The notes: a model not told the origin generated them from the sequence alone. A stretch of 64,000 nucleotides of DNA from Siphonodentalium dalli (GCA_032622095.1 CP136069.1:65741319-65805318), one strand, 5' to 3'; shown: positions 32,851 to 44,877, counted from the stretch's first letter. Translations and numbers: made by a program.

Positions 32851-34143
32851 TATATGTTTTCCTCATGAGAAGTACTGAGTCTTTATATAAATAATTCAAC
32901 TGGAACCACAGATTAGAAACCCACAAAATATTCTCTTTCTTTAAGATCATTTCAATAGCAATACACACACCCATATTTTATGTTTGTTTGACAAAAAAAT
33001 TCTTTTATACTAACAACTGACTTAGCCAATCATTATGTCAGTTATATAACCTGAACATGAACTTAACCAATCATTATCTCAGTTATATAACCTGAATGTG
33101 AACAAGCCACATAATTCTCCTGCTCAGATAAATATTCTTTGCACTGTTTCATCTCTATGATCAAAGGCGACTAAATTTATGGCCTGAGAGCACTATAGTA
33201 CGAGGCAAACAAACTCTTTCATAAAACGGTCTTTGTAACTGAAAATTACAAACAGCCACCTAAGCTCCTATCACACTATATAACTCTCCGAGCATCACGG
33301 GTGTCTTTGTCGGTGTTTACCGAGCATATTTGCGAGTAATTTCCATATCCTCTGATCATCACTAGCAATAATTACGCAGGAATAAAACCATTATAATCCA
33401 TTTCCAAGTTCTTTATGAGTATATTTCATACAGAAGGTTTATTTGTCGTATTTGACCTGTAGAACATTTCAACGCAACTTGAGTTTTAAAATGTACGCTC
33501 GTCCCACCAGGTAGTCTACCTCTAATCTTCACCCAAAGACATGTGTTTGTACCATGACGAGAGGCATAATATTCACGTCTTGGGTAGTTATCACACTAAC
33601 CCCGAACATGGCATAGACACAGAATACCAATATACATGTACATGTCACTTGAATTTTCTGCATTGTTTTGTATTTCAGTTATAATTGTTTTCGTAAAATT
33701 AAAAACATTTCCAACTGATGTCCATTCCAGTCCAAAAGTAGGGAAATATTGAACAAAATTCACACCATATACTAGTTGGATATCAAACTATTAGAACAAT
33801 TTCAACCTATCTCTGGTATGAAATTTCCAACTGAACTGATGTTGTATCCAGCATGAAATTTCCCAACTTTCGAAAAAATTTGAACATAGTTAGAGAGTGA
33901 TATAAATCCATAGGCATAGCCACCCTCGCCCACCCCCAGCCTTAGCGAGAATCAAAATATACATGTAGCATTTCTACAGCGAGTCAGCTGCCTTTACGAG
34001 AATCAAACTAAGAATCATGATTATGACTCTCGTCAGATTTTAAGAGATGCCCACCCCGGACAACACCCTGTCGCCACATCCTATTTGGGGATTTGGAGCT
34101 TTTTACTTTTTTGTTATTGAGAGCAAGTAGAGCCATATAACAT
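32851..34143. other. Unassigned stretch
   Basis: About 1.3 kb without a supported ORF. A short tandem repeat (AACTTAGCCAATCATTATGT, then TCAGTTATATAACCTGAA, twice) occurs at about 33018-33105. Confidence 0.4.
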
Positions 34144-34153
34144 GATCAAACAC

Positions 34154-34894
34154 TAGATAATGACATGAATCTCTACTCTAGCTACAAATTCTACAATAAA
34201 GTCCTAAATAATCGACCCATAAACCACAGCAGAATTATGGGAAATTTTTCAGGATTTAGTCGGAAATATTGCTTGCTGCATGCTCTCGGTGAGAACTTTC
34301 CAATGAATGGCAACAAGCCATATTTGTGACTAAATCCTGAAAAATTCCCATAATTCTGCCGGAGTTAAAGGGTCATATACTTTGGGCATTACTGAACACC
34401 CTTAGAGATCATATTCCACCAGTACAAAACATGGGAACTTGTTGATATTCTGACAGGGAGCTTTACAACATTGAACACACAAGGCAGGAAATTTATTTCT
34501 TTGTTAATACATGTACATGTACTTGTTCCTTAATAATCTACTTCACAGTAGTGGTGTCCCAGCTCGAGATGGCATGATTTGTTGAGAATTTTGTGAGCCA
34601 ATGTCAATATCGCAATAAACATTGAATTAATTACCTGGAAGATATTCCATGATTGTGAGCAATGCAAAGCAAAATCGCTCACAATGTCACTTAAATCATG
34701 CAATTTCAATTTGGACCTTCATCTGCAGTGAAATACCGGCACATTATTAAGGAACAGGACGCAGGTACATGTATTAACTAAGAAATACAATGTTATAAAC
34801 TTCCTTGTCACAACATAAAAAAGTTCCCAGGTTTTGAACTGGCGGAGTATTATCTCTACGGGCGTAGCTGGGAAGAGATTCATGTCATGATCCA
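34154..34894. mobile_element. Repeat F MITE with 10-bp duplication, containing repeat A
   Basis: TIRs TAGATAATGACATGAATCTC and GAGATTCATGTCATGATCCA. The duplication GATCAAACAC occurs at 34144-34153 and 34895-34904. Repeat A (34194-34394) is inserted near the left end. Without it the element is about 540 bp, close to the 27.57-kb copy. Confidence 0.87.
34194..34394. mobile_element. Repeat A MITE, variant subfamily, nested in repeat F
   Basis: It has the CGACCCATAAACCAC variant and both arms. Confidence 0.87.
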
Positions 34895-35149
34895 GATCAA
34901 ACACTATATTGAGCCTAGCTTCATTTTTTTATAACATCTAACGGAGACTACGACAACCTAAAGGCATCACACAAGAACATGGCTTGTGCAGAAATACATG
35001 TACTGCAAATTTTATCAAATGTAATTTTTTCCTCTGATTGACTATAAGTGAACTAATATTCAGCTACTTTAAGTAAAATATTTGCAAAGAAATTAACCAA
35101 CCACAGGTCATGTTGGAAATTTGCAACAGTTTTGAAAGTTTGGACCATT

Positions 35150-35830
35150 AAATAAAAATATGGTTGGTTTGCAGTTGTCTGACCGACCTACTGGTACTGG
35201 CCTCAAAAGGCATCTACCCAAATTATTTTTTAGGACTTGTCCATTTTTTTTTTTTATCTCTTTCCTGATTAATATCTGTGCCTTGCAATACACCTGACAT
35301 GTATACAAACAATTGCACTTCTCTGCATTTTCATTTTTGCAATGACAATGAGCCAGTATAATCTAAAACTTAATGTGACATATTAAGGGTCAATTCACAC
35401 CTGGCGCGAGCACGCAATTTTTACAGCCATTTTCTGCCATCTGTCGCGGTTCAAAAGGATGCAATTTTTATATTCACACCGAAAACGACTGTATTGCTTG
35501 CCATGACGCGATCACAGCAGTGATTTTATGCTTCGTCAAGTTCTCGCTTTGTGGCAAACCAGCAAGTTAGTTGGGTCACTGTCAAATAGGATGTTTACTT
35601 GTGGTGCGTATTTGTCCTATTTTAAGGCAACACATTCATTTTTCGGCACGATAATAAAGGTGTGATGGAGGACTTTAGCGACAGACTAATAACTGAATTG
35701 TAGTGTTTGGTCCCAATTCCATTCCAAATAGGCATACCAAGCTTGTGAAATCACTTTGCCCACAATTTTGAATAAAAATTAACTGCCCGCGCCCTGTGTG
35801 AATTGACCTTAAGACTCCAAATGTATATGT
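35150..35830. repeat. Old dispersed repeat interrupted by a TTAA element
   Basis: It aligns with 17380-17700. The alignment breaks at ACATATTAA and resumes with GACTCCAAATGTATAT. Confidence 0.65.
35383..35812. mobile_element. TTAA-flanked element, TTAAGGGTCAATTCACAC
   Basis: Ends are TTAAGGGTCAATTCACAC and GTGTGAATTGACCTTAA. Inner GGCGCGAGCACGCAATTTTT and ATTAACTGCCCGCGCCC are also roughly inverted. TTAA lies at 35383-35386 and 35809-35812. The paralogous unoccupied site at 17.63 kb has one TTAA, showing a precise TTAA duplication. Confidence 0.85.
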
Positions 35831-36019
35831 ACCAGTATCACCGATCGTGAAAAAAAAATCTATTTCAATATTTAAAACCTGCAGGCTAGTCTTTCCATAT
35901 ACCCTGTACTGTAATATAATACAGCCTTCCAAAAAAATAAAATCCTATCAGCCAACACAGAAATATGTGGGTAGGGTGACTGCAAACATAGATACTAATA
36001 GTGGCCTGGAGATGAGGTA

Positions 36020-36210
36020 CAGTAATGCCCTAAATAATTGACTCCTTAACAACAGCAGAATTATGGGTAACTTTTCAGGATTTAGTCGGAAATATGGCTC
36101 TCAGTGAGAGCTTTCCGATGAATGGCAACAAGCCATATTTTCGACTTAATCCTGAAAAGTTACCCATAATTCTGCTGTGGTTAAGGAGTTGATTATTTAT
36201 GGCATTACTG
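36020..36210. mobile_element. Repeat A MITE, centre shortened
   Basis: The left arm lacks the TTGTTGCCATTCATCGG segment; the right arm is complete. Confidence 0.9.
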
Positions 36211-36319
36211 TACGTGTACCAGTTGGAAAATTTCAACCTAAGAGGGCAAGGGTACAAATGGGTTTTCCTGGAATTTGGAATCTCTGTCTGGTTCATGTGG
36301 GGAGGAGCCAATTTGAAAT

Positions 36320-36568
36320 TCTTTTGCGAAAACCATGTGCCAATGCATTCTCTTATACATGTACATGTATATAGGGAGCCTTGTATCTATATAAGAGAGT
36401 GTATTGGCCTAACAACATTGACCTTGAAAGCCAGTGCATTTCTCGTACATGTGTATATACATGTATGCAAGGCTCCCTATGGCATATACCGGTGCCTAAG
36501 AGAATGAACTGGCACATGATTTTTAAAGCAATGCTTCACCAGCGGAGCTCCCATCATGACAGGGTTAA
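36320..36568. mobile_element. TTAA-family element with rearranged core
   Basis: AACCATGTGCCAATGCATTC then TCTTATACATG and GGGAGCCTTGTATC. The right end is GCGGAGCTCCCATCATGACA then GGGTTAA. The left terminus is degraded. Confidence 0.6.
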
Positions 36569-37362
36569 GCAGTAAATTATTTTGGGAGTTGGAGCTTTTG
36601 AGTTTTGAGTTGAAAGGAACTGGAGCTGTAGACATTCATTTCTCTATAGCATCTAACGGTTGTAACGGAGGAGACTACCACATATTAGGAATCAAACGAG
36701 AACACGGCTCAATAAATCCAAGCATTCCGCAACCACGAATCCTTTGATATCCTTTGTGCAGAAACACTGAAAATTTTATCAAATGTAATTTTTTTCTCTG
36801 ATTGACTGTAATTGAACTAATATTCGGCTTTGCGATGAATAATTTGCTTCAGCAGTGGTTGCCGTTTTATTACGCTATGGCATAAAAGCTGCCTGTATGA
36901 CTAACGGAGGATACAGCTACTACAAAGAACAGCCGATGAAAAGATTATGTTCAAAGGGATAACGAACTGAGATCATTATGGGCTTCTGTGGCTCCAGACG
37001 ATGTAGAGCCTTTGTATAAAGAAGAGCTGCTTAGAGAATTGACTTCGTGCCAAGCGGTTCAAAGTGGTGTTATAAAATTGCTCTATGTTCCATTTTTCTT
37101 GAATTATACACACATACAAGGGTCTTTGAATTCTACATGTACTTGTGTATCGTTTAATGATAATTAACTCAAACAAAACACCGGATGCAATAAAAATAAT
37201 GGATGTAGAAAAGCTGCATGAGTAATTTGGCCTTTACCACTAAACCAAGTTTTCTTCATACTGTACATGCATTCAAACAGCTGCAGACATAGGGCCCTGC
37301 AAATATCTGATATTCAATTCAATGTCGCCAGTGGGCCCCCAATTCGAATCATTTGCGACTTT
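36569..37362. other. Unassigned stretch
   Basis: Part of it (36740-36835) echoes 34.97-35.06 kb (ATTTTATCAAATGTAATTTT, CTCTGATTGACT, GAACTAATATTC). This is an unclassified old repeat. No gene. Confidence 0.4.
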
Positions 37363-37640
37363 GACCCTTTCTCTACTAAATACTCATTGACAGTACACAT
37401 GTAGTTCTCTTCTAAAGGAAACCTCATAGATCATAGTCATAGGTCATTTATTGAACTTATTATCTGAATTTTTCCCACCAATCTATAGAAATTCTTCTGC
37501 ACATGTATTATTGTGTTTCATCTGTTTGTCATGTGCTTATATATCATGAACATCCCTCCAGATGAATAATAGACAATTTCTACTAGTATGTATACTTTAA
37601 TAACTGGGTGGGAGAATCCATTTAGTAAAGAAAGGGTTAA
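37363..37640 (+). mobile_element. Repeat D, single-unit copy
   Basis: GACCCTTTCTCTACTAAATA...CATTTAGTAAAGAAAGGGTTAA-type end, about 278 bp. Only one left-end unit is present, so it shows the ancestral form of the array at 25.9 kb. A TAGGGCCCTGC fragment of the 3.6-kb hAT family lies just before it (about 37291-37300). Confidence 0.8.
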
Positions 37641-38209
37641 CTAGAGAAAGCTACTAGTACATACTGTACCGTATATAAACATTTTGTTTGGTAGGACCCT
37701 GAATTTGTCATTAATTTCCATTATTTTTGGGACATTATCTTAGCCTAATATCTTGTTATAACATGTTTGTATATTTTTTTATTATAAATAAGACAAATTG
37801 TGATGCTAAATTGGGTCCTCGAAAAATGACCAAGTCCAAATGTTGAGCGGAATGTTCATCTGTTCAAAATTCGCCAGCGAAAACCACACATGCTACATGT
37901 GTAGGTGGGGGCTCTATGGTGAACTAAAGTACCATCTGCCATGTACACATCTCTGCAAATATGGGCCTGATCCGATCATGGGTATATGATGTGCCCTCTC
38001 TCTCCCTCTCTACCCAAATTAAAAATTGTCAAAAATGAGTACTGATGTATCGAATACTGATTTAGATAGGGGCGCTATATATACATTTACAACCCAATTA
38101 TTCCATTCACATTAAAAAACACTTATGTACAAGAAAAATTGATTGTTGAACGAATGTTAAATGTTGTGCTAACTTCATGGACCCGCTAAATTGAGTTATA
38201 TGAAAATTG
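37641..38209. other. Unassigned stretch
   Basis: No supported gene; a short CT-rich tract near 37993-38013. Confidence 0.4.
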
Positions 38210-38505
38210 TGGTTATCATCAGGGACCAGTCCAGAGGTTTCAAATTGGAAGATGTCACTTCTCACAGTTTGGTTATTAGGGAGAAGTGGACTGCAGGGAG
38301 AAGTACAAATGTAGCAATGGCTGTAGTTCAAGTTTACAATAAAACTATTATAGTGAGCAAGAACACCATTATAATCAGTAAATATGCTGTTGGCAATACA
38401 TGTACATGTATGCTGTTGGCCATATAAATACTGGTACCAGTATGAGAGAGATACCGTAACTTCTCCTTCAAGTCTAAAATCAGGAGAAGTGCCACAATTT
38501 AGGGA
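38210..38505 (+). repeat. Repeat G copy
   Basis: It has the GGGACCAGTCCAGAGGTTTC start, GTTTGGTTATTAGGGAGAAG and ACTATTATAGTGAGCAAGAA. An internal duplication of a TGCTGTTGGC unit occurs at about 38386-38425. Confidence 0.7.
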
Positions 38506-38514
38506 GACGAGCAT

Positions 38515-38886
38515 ACAGGGGGCTAGCATCACCAAATTCACCCCTGGGGATCTCATTCTGCTTAAGCCTCTTCTTCTGGGAAGTATCTACATTGCATAGT
38601 GTCAAATTAACATTGTTTTAGTTACTTTTTCCCTTCTGTTCAGTTTCTTCATGTAAATCCCCTAATTTGCAGAAGAAAAATTGGTGAACATCACCAACTT
38701 AACTGGGGAACTTCAATATGATCCTACATGTCTCCCATAGCAGTTGAGGCCTAAGCAGAATGAGGTTTCCAGAGGGTGAATTTGGTGATACCAGCCAGCT
38801 ACATGTACTAGTATGCAGGGTAGCATCACTAAATTCACCATTTAGAAACCTCACTCTGCAAATGTCAGACACTAACTTCAGATATG
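38515..38886. mobile_element. Repeat B MITE, left hairpin truncated
   Basis: It starts in the loop (GGGGGCTAGCATCACCAAAT) and has the centre and the complete right hairpin. Confidence 0.78.
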
Positions 38887-39344
38887 GGCAATGGGAACCC
38901 TGCATGTACATGTACCAGTAAAAGATAATTTTCACATTGTTAGATGCCATGAATGCACTAAAAATATCCTCCCTCACCCACCCATGTGGCTGACTACATT
39001 ACCCATCAAACGAGTGTTGACAATGTTAGCTAAACTCTGAATAGCGTGGCAGCTCGGTGTGCTTGTAATCAGATGCACAATAAATCACACCTTGTCACAT
39101 CAAAGGGATGCGCCTTCACAACTCTCTAACACAGATATTGATGAAGGGCACTTTTTGTTGAATGCTGCAAGTACATATAGTTTTTATTGTTTGATACCCA
39201 AGCTTGGGGTTATTAATGGAATTTATATCATGGCTTTGATATGTCCATTATATTTTGGTGAGCTGTTCATCATTGTGCAGTCAGGGTATCAAGTTATCAA
39301 AACATGTCCACATACTGGTACCATTCTTATGGACCCCTACCAAA
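38887..39344. other. Unassigned stretch
   Basis: The 109-codon ORF 39059-39388 runs into the next repeat B end (...SLEIHVVCLTFAE is repeat-encoded), so it is not taken as a gene. Confidence 0.35.
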
Positions 39345-39474
39345 CAAGCCTTGAAATACATGTAGTGTGTCTGACATTTGCAGAATGAAGTCCCCCCAGA
39401 GGGTCAATTTAGTGACATTATCATTCATGACGGGCTAGCATCACTAAATTCACCCTCTGAATTCACCTTCCGCC
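39345..39474. mobile_element. Repeat B, left hairpin only
   Basis: CAAGCCTTGAAATACATGTA then the hairpin GAATGAAGTCC...CACCCTCTGAATTC. The rest of the element is missing. Confidence 0.75.
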
Positions 39475-40715
39475 ATACATGTTAAAGTATCTTAAAACAT
39501 GTTTTCTTGTATATTTCATATACATGTACAATGTACATGTAGCAGCCCTCGAGATTAGCTGAAGCAAAAGATAATGCCATAGAATAGGACTGCATGTAGA
39601 CACTTAGTTTTCCTCAAGATGTAAAAGAAGCCAGTCATTCAATTCTCTACATGCTGTGCCCAATGTATGGAAGAAGGTCTCCTACTACGGTAGAACATGC
39701 ATGTACCAGGTTAGAATCTACATTTTAGTTTTTAAAATAGTCAACCATAAAATAGGGATTTTACCGGTAGCTATGTTAATTCTGAAAAATTAAGTCTACA
39801 AAATTTAATACCATAGATAAACTCCCCATTTTTGATGCACATAAACTAAAAAAAATACTAAACAAATCTGGAAAAGGTTTTCGGTTTCGTAACAAGGATA
39901 ACAAAATCCACAAAATATTACTAAGAACAAAATTGGAAGGACTTGCAAATTTATTAATTACACTAATTTCTCCTTCTTTGATGCTTGTTTATATTTAGTA
40001 TGTTGTTAAAAACAGGTTTATGTACGGTATTTGTTCCTGATAAAGAAAAATCTGTTTCAATTTGTCCCGGTAAAAAAAAAAAATGTACTTGGTGCTAATG
40101 GATACCGGTAGGTATCCTAACCAATCAGAGAGTTTCAGCCCATCTAGAAGAGTCACCATTAATTTTGTAACAGACGGTACACACATTAACAGAGAGCAGA
40201 CCCTCAATTCTCTACATGCTGTGCCCATTGTATGGAAGAAGGTCTCCTATGAATAGAGCCTATCTTATCATATTATCACACACAAATAATTCTCTTCAAA
40301 ACAAGTCCACACAACACTTTTTTTCTTAAGAATAACAAAAAAGAAAATACCAAGCAACTATTATTCAGAAATACTTAATGTGTAATCTTCAAAATTTATT
40401 TTTTATCAAACCAAAGGCAATTTCTGCATTGTAACATTGTGAACAAACGTATTGAATTGGCTTTATTTGTGGATGAGACCTGGTGCGAGGCTGTTTAGCA
40501 TGTGTTTTCTTTCCTCTCAGTTTGACCTATATCGCCAAAGCTCTACAAACACGAATCAAGCAACGGAGAATCGTATTCTGTTTAGTGTAAACATACTACA
40601 AGATACCTCGATTCCTTTCAAGCAGAAATAAAAGTGGACAATTTTCCTAAGCATTTATCATCCAGTCTTCAAACAGGTCCTAACCGAGAAAAATAAGTCA
40701 TGATCAGTAACACTC
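39475..40715. other. Unassigned stretch with a 55-bp duplication
   Basis: CAATTCTCTACATGCTGTGC then CCAATGTATGGAAGAAGGTC occurs at about 39638 and about 40204. No gene is supported. Confidence 0.45.
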
Positions 40716-40921
40716 AGAAGGACTTGTTTTATGGATTGGGGAAGGGTACATGTACATGTAGGTCACCCCTACCCTACCTACATGTACTAGGGTACCCCAT
40801 TGGATCATGTAGCTGGAAGGACTTGTTTTTTGATTGGGAAAGGGTACATGTACATGTAGGTTACCCCTACCCTACCTACTAGAGTACCCCATTGGATCAT
40901 GTAGCTGGAAGGACTTGTTTC
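40716..40921. repeat. Tandem duplication, about 97-100 bp x 2
   Basis: Two units start GAAGGACTTGTTTT and run through AGGGTACATGTACATGTAGG and TACCCCATTGGATCATGTAG. A third start is at about 40909. Confidence 0.85.
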
Positions 40922-41160
40922 CAGGGCTTACGCTAACATCTGACAAGAATCAGAATCATGATTCTTAGTTTGATTTTTGTAAAAGCAGATGATTTGCTGC
41001 AGAAACGCTATATTTTGATTGTCGCAAAATTTATGGGTTTTATGGCCTGGTTTCAGACGTGGGATGTGGCAGGCTACATCCCTACCCTACCACATTTGAT
41101 CAGCCGATCAGGAAACGTAGCTGAACAACTTGTTTCAGGAGGGGGAATCTGCTGGTACCA

Positions 41161-41359
41161 GGGGTACTCTCAGGTGCCTAATAATTGTGATGGCCTAATA
41201 GTAGTGATGGATGGTGATTTATGCTGAAAATAATAATAGTGATGGCGAATTTCACTACCTCCTGTAAATGTCTCAATGCCAAATAATAGTGATTGTTGGG
41301 AATTTTCTTCAAAATTAAAAAGCATGCCAGCACCATTATTAGGCAACTGAGAGTATACC
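41161..41359. mobile_element. Short TIR element, GGTACTCTCA ends
   Basis: GGTACTCTCAGGTGCCTAAT and ATTAGGCAACTGAGAGTATACC-type end are inverted. Inner AATAATAGTGATGG motifs are repeated three times. Confidence 0.6.
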
Positions 41360-42479
41360 TGTACATGTATTTGCATGTACCTTCAGAATTCCAGCTCCAT
41401 CTCCACTGGATACATGTACATTTCAAATTTATTTACAACTATGGTATGAGAAAGTTGAGAAGGCTAAAGAGTTTTTAATGGGGTGAGGGTTTGACCCGGG
41501 TGTCCACATAAAATTTCTAACTACCGGGTACAACTGAGTCTGAGGGAAAGACTGTATGGGTTTGGGAATAGGGCCCCTTTAACGGAAACCCTGGAGAAGA
41601 ATGAATGGGAATATATACACCAGTATCCTTTTTGAATGAACTACATGTACATGTACCTGGTACATTGTACATACAGTACATGTACATGTAATAGAGTACA
41701 TGTACCGGTACTAGTAGTATCGACAGTCACAATTATAAATTTATGACATACAATGTACATGTACTAATATCCTGCTATGGAGAAATTCTTTTTCACAGAG
41801 TACAAGCCTACGGTACTAGTACAAGGCACACAAGAGTGCTCTCCCTGAATAAATACGGGTAGTTGAAACTTGAATAAATACCGGTATTTGAAGCTGACTC
41901 CTTGGGGTAAAATCAAAGAGCGCATCAATTGTGATTTTACTAACTTACAATTTGAAAAAGAATTCAAATGACCTGATACAATTTATTAAAGACATGAAAC
42001 TGACAAGTTAGTATTCAGGTGCAATGTCAATTGGGTGAATTGGAGGAATGTAGCATTCAGGTTTGCAAATATGGTACAATTACAGGTAGCGGTACATGTA
42101 CATGTAAATTAACCAGGTTTGGCAATTTCTTCTACGGTAGTTGGAGTGATTTTACCATATGTTGTCATTTGTTTCAATAAATTTCTGGCAATCATGATGG
42201 TTGACATAATTTTAATTGACAGTGGAATTTTTTCACATTTTAACCAGGCGGAAAACACATCAGATCTCTCATTTAGACTGTTTTCAGAACATGAAAATGT
42301 TGTCGAGGCTACTGCTACAGATATCGGTATGCTCTAATTAATCGAAAATTCTTTAACGAGGTTGACTTTATTAGGACGGGGAAAATATTCTTTAAAATGC
42401 AATGCACATTTACATGTCAGCAAAAATAGACAATTATAGAAATACAATTTTCTTACTACTGGTACCCGGTAGATAAATA
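41360..42479. other. Unassigned stretch rich in TACATGTA/TACCGGTA words
   Basis: About 41640-41780 is dominated by the self-complementary words TACATGTA, TACCGGTA and TACTAGTA. No gene is supported. Confidence 0.45.
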
Positions 42480-42569
42480 CAGTAAAGCCCTAAATACATG
42501 TAATCGACTCCTTAACCACAGCAGAATTATGGGTAATTTTTCAGGATTTGATTATTTAGAGCATTTCTG
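42480..42569. mobile_element. Repeat A, heavily shortened
   Basis: The first 70 bases of the left arm, with an 8-base insertion ACATGTAA-like in CTAAATAATC, are joined to GATTATTTAGAGCATTTCTG. Confidence 0.8.
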
Positions 42570-42808
42570 TAAATACCAATTTAATACTATGGATATGAAA
42601 AACTGTTTGCCCTCAGAATTTTAAACGATGTCTCTCTGTACATGTACATGACAGCATTTCTTCTCAGTGACAGTGACTATGCATGAAGGTGAAAAATTAA
42701 CTGGGGGTATGGAGGTCATGAGAAAAAATAATAGGGTTGCCATGACTGAGTTTTCAGAATCGACTAATCAACCGTTATAGTCTGACGGTTAGTCGATTAA
42801 ATCTTCAT

Positions 42809-43145
42809 ATACCCTGTTGGACAAAACAAGTGTCCACTTAACCGCGGTGCAGTTAGCGTTGCCACCGCGACCGAATTGCAACTACACTGCGGCTCCACTG
42901 GCTAACTACAGTTGGGCCGCAGTGTACTTGCCATTCGACCATGGTGTACGGTAGTTGCCGCGGTGTACGTTCATTAAACTGAAAAAATATGATACTTGCC
43001 GTTCGGCCACAGTGTACTTGCCGTTCGGCAGCAGTGTACTTGCCATTCGGCCGCGGTGCTCAACTGCAGTTACAAACTCTGACACGCGGCCGAACGGCAA
43101 ATACACCGCGGTGCCAATGGACACTTGTTTTGTCGAGTGGGGTAT
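42809..43145. mobile_element. Repeat H with 22-bp GC-rich iterons
   Basis: Ends ATACCCTGTTGGACAAAACA then AGTGTCCA, and TGGACACTTGTTTTGTCGAG then TGGGGTAT. Inside are about ten degenerate copies of TTGCCGTTCGGCCGCGGTGT then AC, in both directions. It is much more GC-rich than its surroundings. No ORF of note. Confidence 0.85.
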
Positions 43146-44496
43146 GCGCCCTATATTACATCCAGGTAAACAAGTGATAAATGCAAAATTAGGGTTAACT
43201 ACCGTACATGTACATGTACTTTACATCCATTCTGAACACAGTTATAAACTGTCAGTGTTCCGTGTTTAATTCATATACAACCAGATACAACAAGGAATAC
43301 CCATGCTCTCATTCGTCCCGATATAGTTATAAACATGCCTTTACTTATAAATACTGCCCAGAATTGCTGATGATCCCGATGTTCCTGCAAACTGTACAGA
43401 CAGTAACAAGCTGCAAAACAGAGTTCAGTCCCCTCCATACGCTAAGTCTGACCGCTGCTGGCATGTGTATTTTCTTAATTAAATCTAACATTTTTTATTG
43501 AAGTATTTTGTCAGTTACAATTCATTCTGGTTGATCTAGAAAATTTTCGAATGAATATGGACACTTCAGTTTCTCAGAATGCAGAATGAATTGTGACCTA
43601 CAAAAGTCTCAAATACATGTAAATAAATGAGTGATTTCTTCACATTACATGTATATGTACATGTAGCTGCTGGCAGCGATAAGTTCTACGTAACAGGGGA
43701 CTGAACTCTGCATGGAGTTTGACACCGTAACTGTGCAAAATTGCACGAAGTACCGGTATAGCGATACGTATTTTGGCAGAGCACATGATTCGCATTATGT
43801 CGGCTATAGGCGCGAAACTGTGGTAAAAGGCGTGTACTAGTACTTGCACTAGATTTAATGAGAATATACATGTAGGTACCGGTAGACAGTGGCAGATATT
43901 TTAGCTTCTGTGTGAGTCACAGTCACAATTACTGCCATGTACCGGTACATGTATAACCTGGACATTTTCAATAAAAAGTTACGTCAACATCAAAGGCAAA
44001 GGATTCCACCAGTCCGCCACATCTGTGAGAATGTCACACAGAATTCTTTGAATGTCAATTTTTTAAGCTGTCAGAGCTCCATATTTTCTCCTCGAGGTCT
44101 GAGAAGATATCCTTGGGGAGTTTCTGATGACGATCCACGAACCTGTGTCAGAAGTGATTTTCAGAAAAAAACTTGAAGGTGGGTAAAGGATTCTCAATCA
44201 ACTCTCTGAAGTGTGTATAGACTCAGACGATTCGGGCATTTGCGATTCGAATCGAATCAGGTCAAGGATTTCCCATCAAATCAAATCTCGAATCAAATTA
44301 TCACTTACTAAAATCCTAACAATAACTTTTAAGCAATCGGTTATTGCAGCATACCAAGTTTCCCCGATAATAGAGACTATGCACGTTTTATCTACATGTA
44401 GCATATTTTTTACAAATGTATGTACATTTTGTACATTGTACATTGGAATTGTCATACTGGTCAAACTTCTGACCAGGATAGGTTAAACCGTATAAG
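43146..44496. other. Unassigned stretch between two repeat H copies
   Basis: No gene is accepted. On the minus strand around 43970-44165 there are open stretches after AG dinucleotides, but none resembles a known protein. ATTCGATTCG-type motifs near 44236-44300 echo the 3.6-kb hAT element. Confidence 0.35.
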
Positions 44497-44877
44497 GTAC
44501 CCCGCTGGACAAAACAAGTGTCCATTGGCACCGCGGTGTATTTGCCGTTCGGCCGCGGTGTCAGAGATTGTAACTGCAGTTGAACACCGCGGCCGAACGG
44601 AAAGTACACTGCGGCCAAACGGCAAATTCACTGTGGCCGAAAGGCAACTACCCTCGCGGCCGAATGGCATGTACACCGTGGTTAGATTTTTGATTTGTAT
44701 TGTCTTTTTTCAGTTTGATGAAAGTACACCATGGCAACTACACCATGCCAAATGGCGATTACACCGCGGCCCAACTGTATTTAGACGGTGGAACCGTGGT
44801 GTAATTGCATTTCGGCCGTGGTGGCAACGCTAATCGCACCGCAGTTAAGTGGACACTTGTTTTGTCTAGCAGGGTAT
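44497..44877. mobile_element. Repeat H, second copy, opposite orientation
   Basis: Ends GTACCCCGCTGGACAAAACA and TTTTGTCTAGCAGGGTAT. The iterons are the same, with a non-repetitive middle (ATTTTTGATTTGTATTGTCT). Confidence 0.85.

Noticed and set aside
38107-38556. 149-codon minus-strand ORF
   Set aside because: It spans repeat G and the repeat B edge; its start is repeat B sequence (MRSPGVNLVML).
43937-44176. Possible exon(s) of the minus-strand gene near 43.97-44.17 kb
   Set aside because: There are plausible acceptor-like AG sites and short open frames (for example ending IWSSDSLKN), but two frames look equally good and no homology was recognised.
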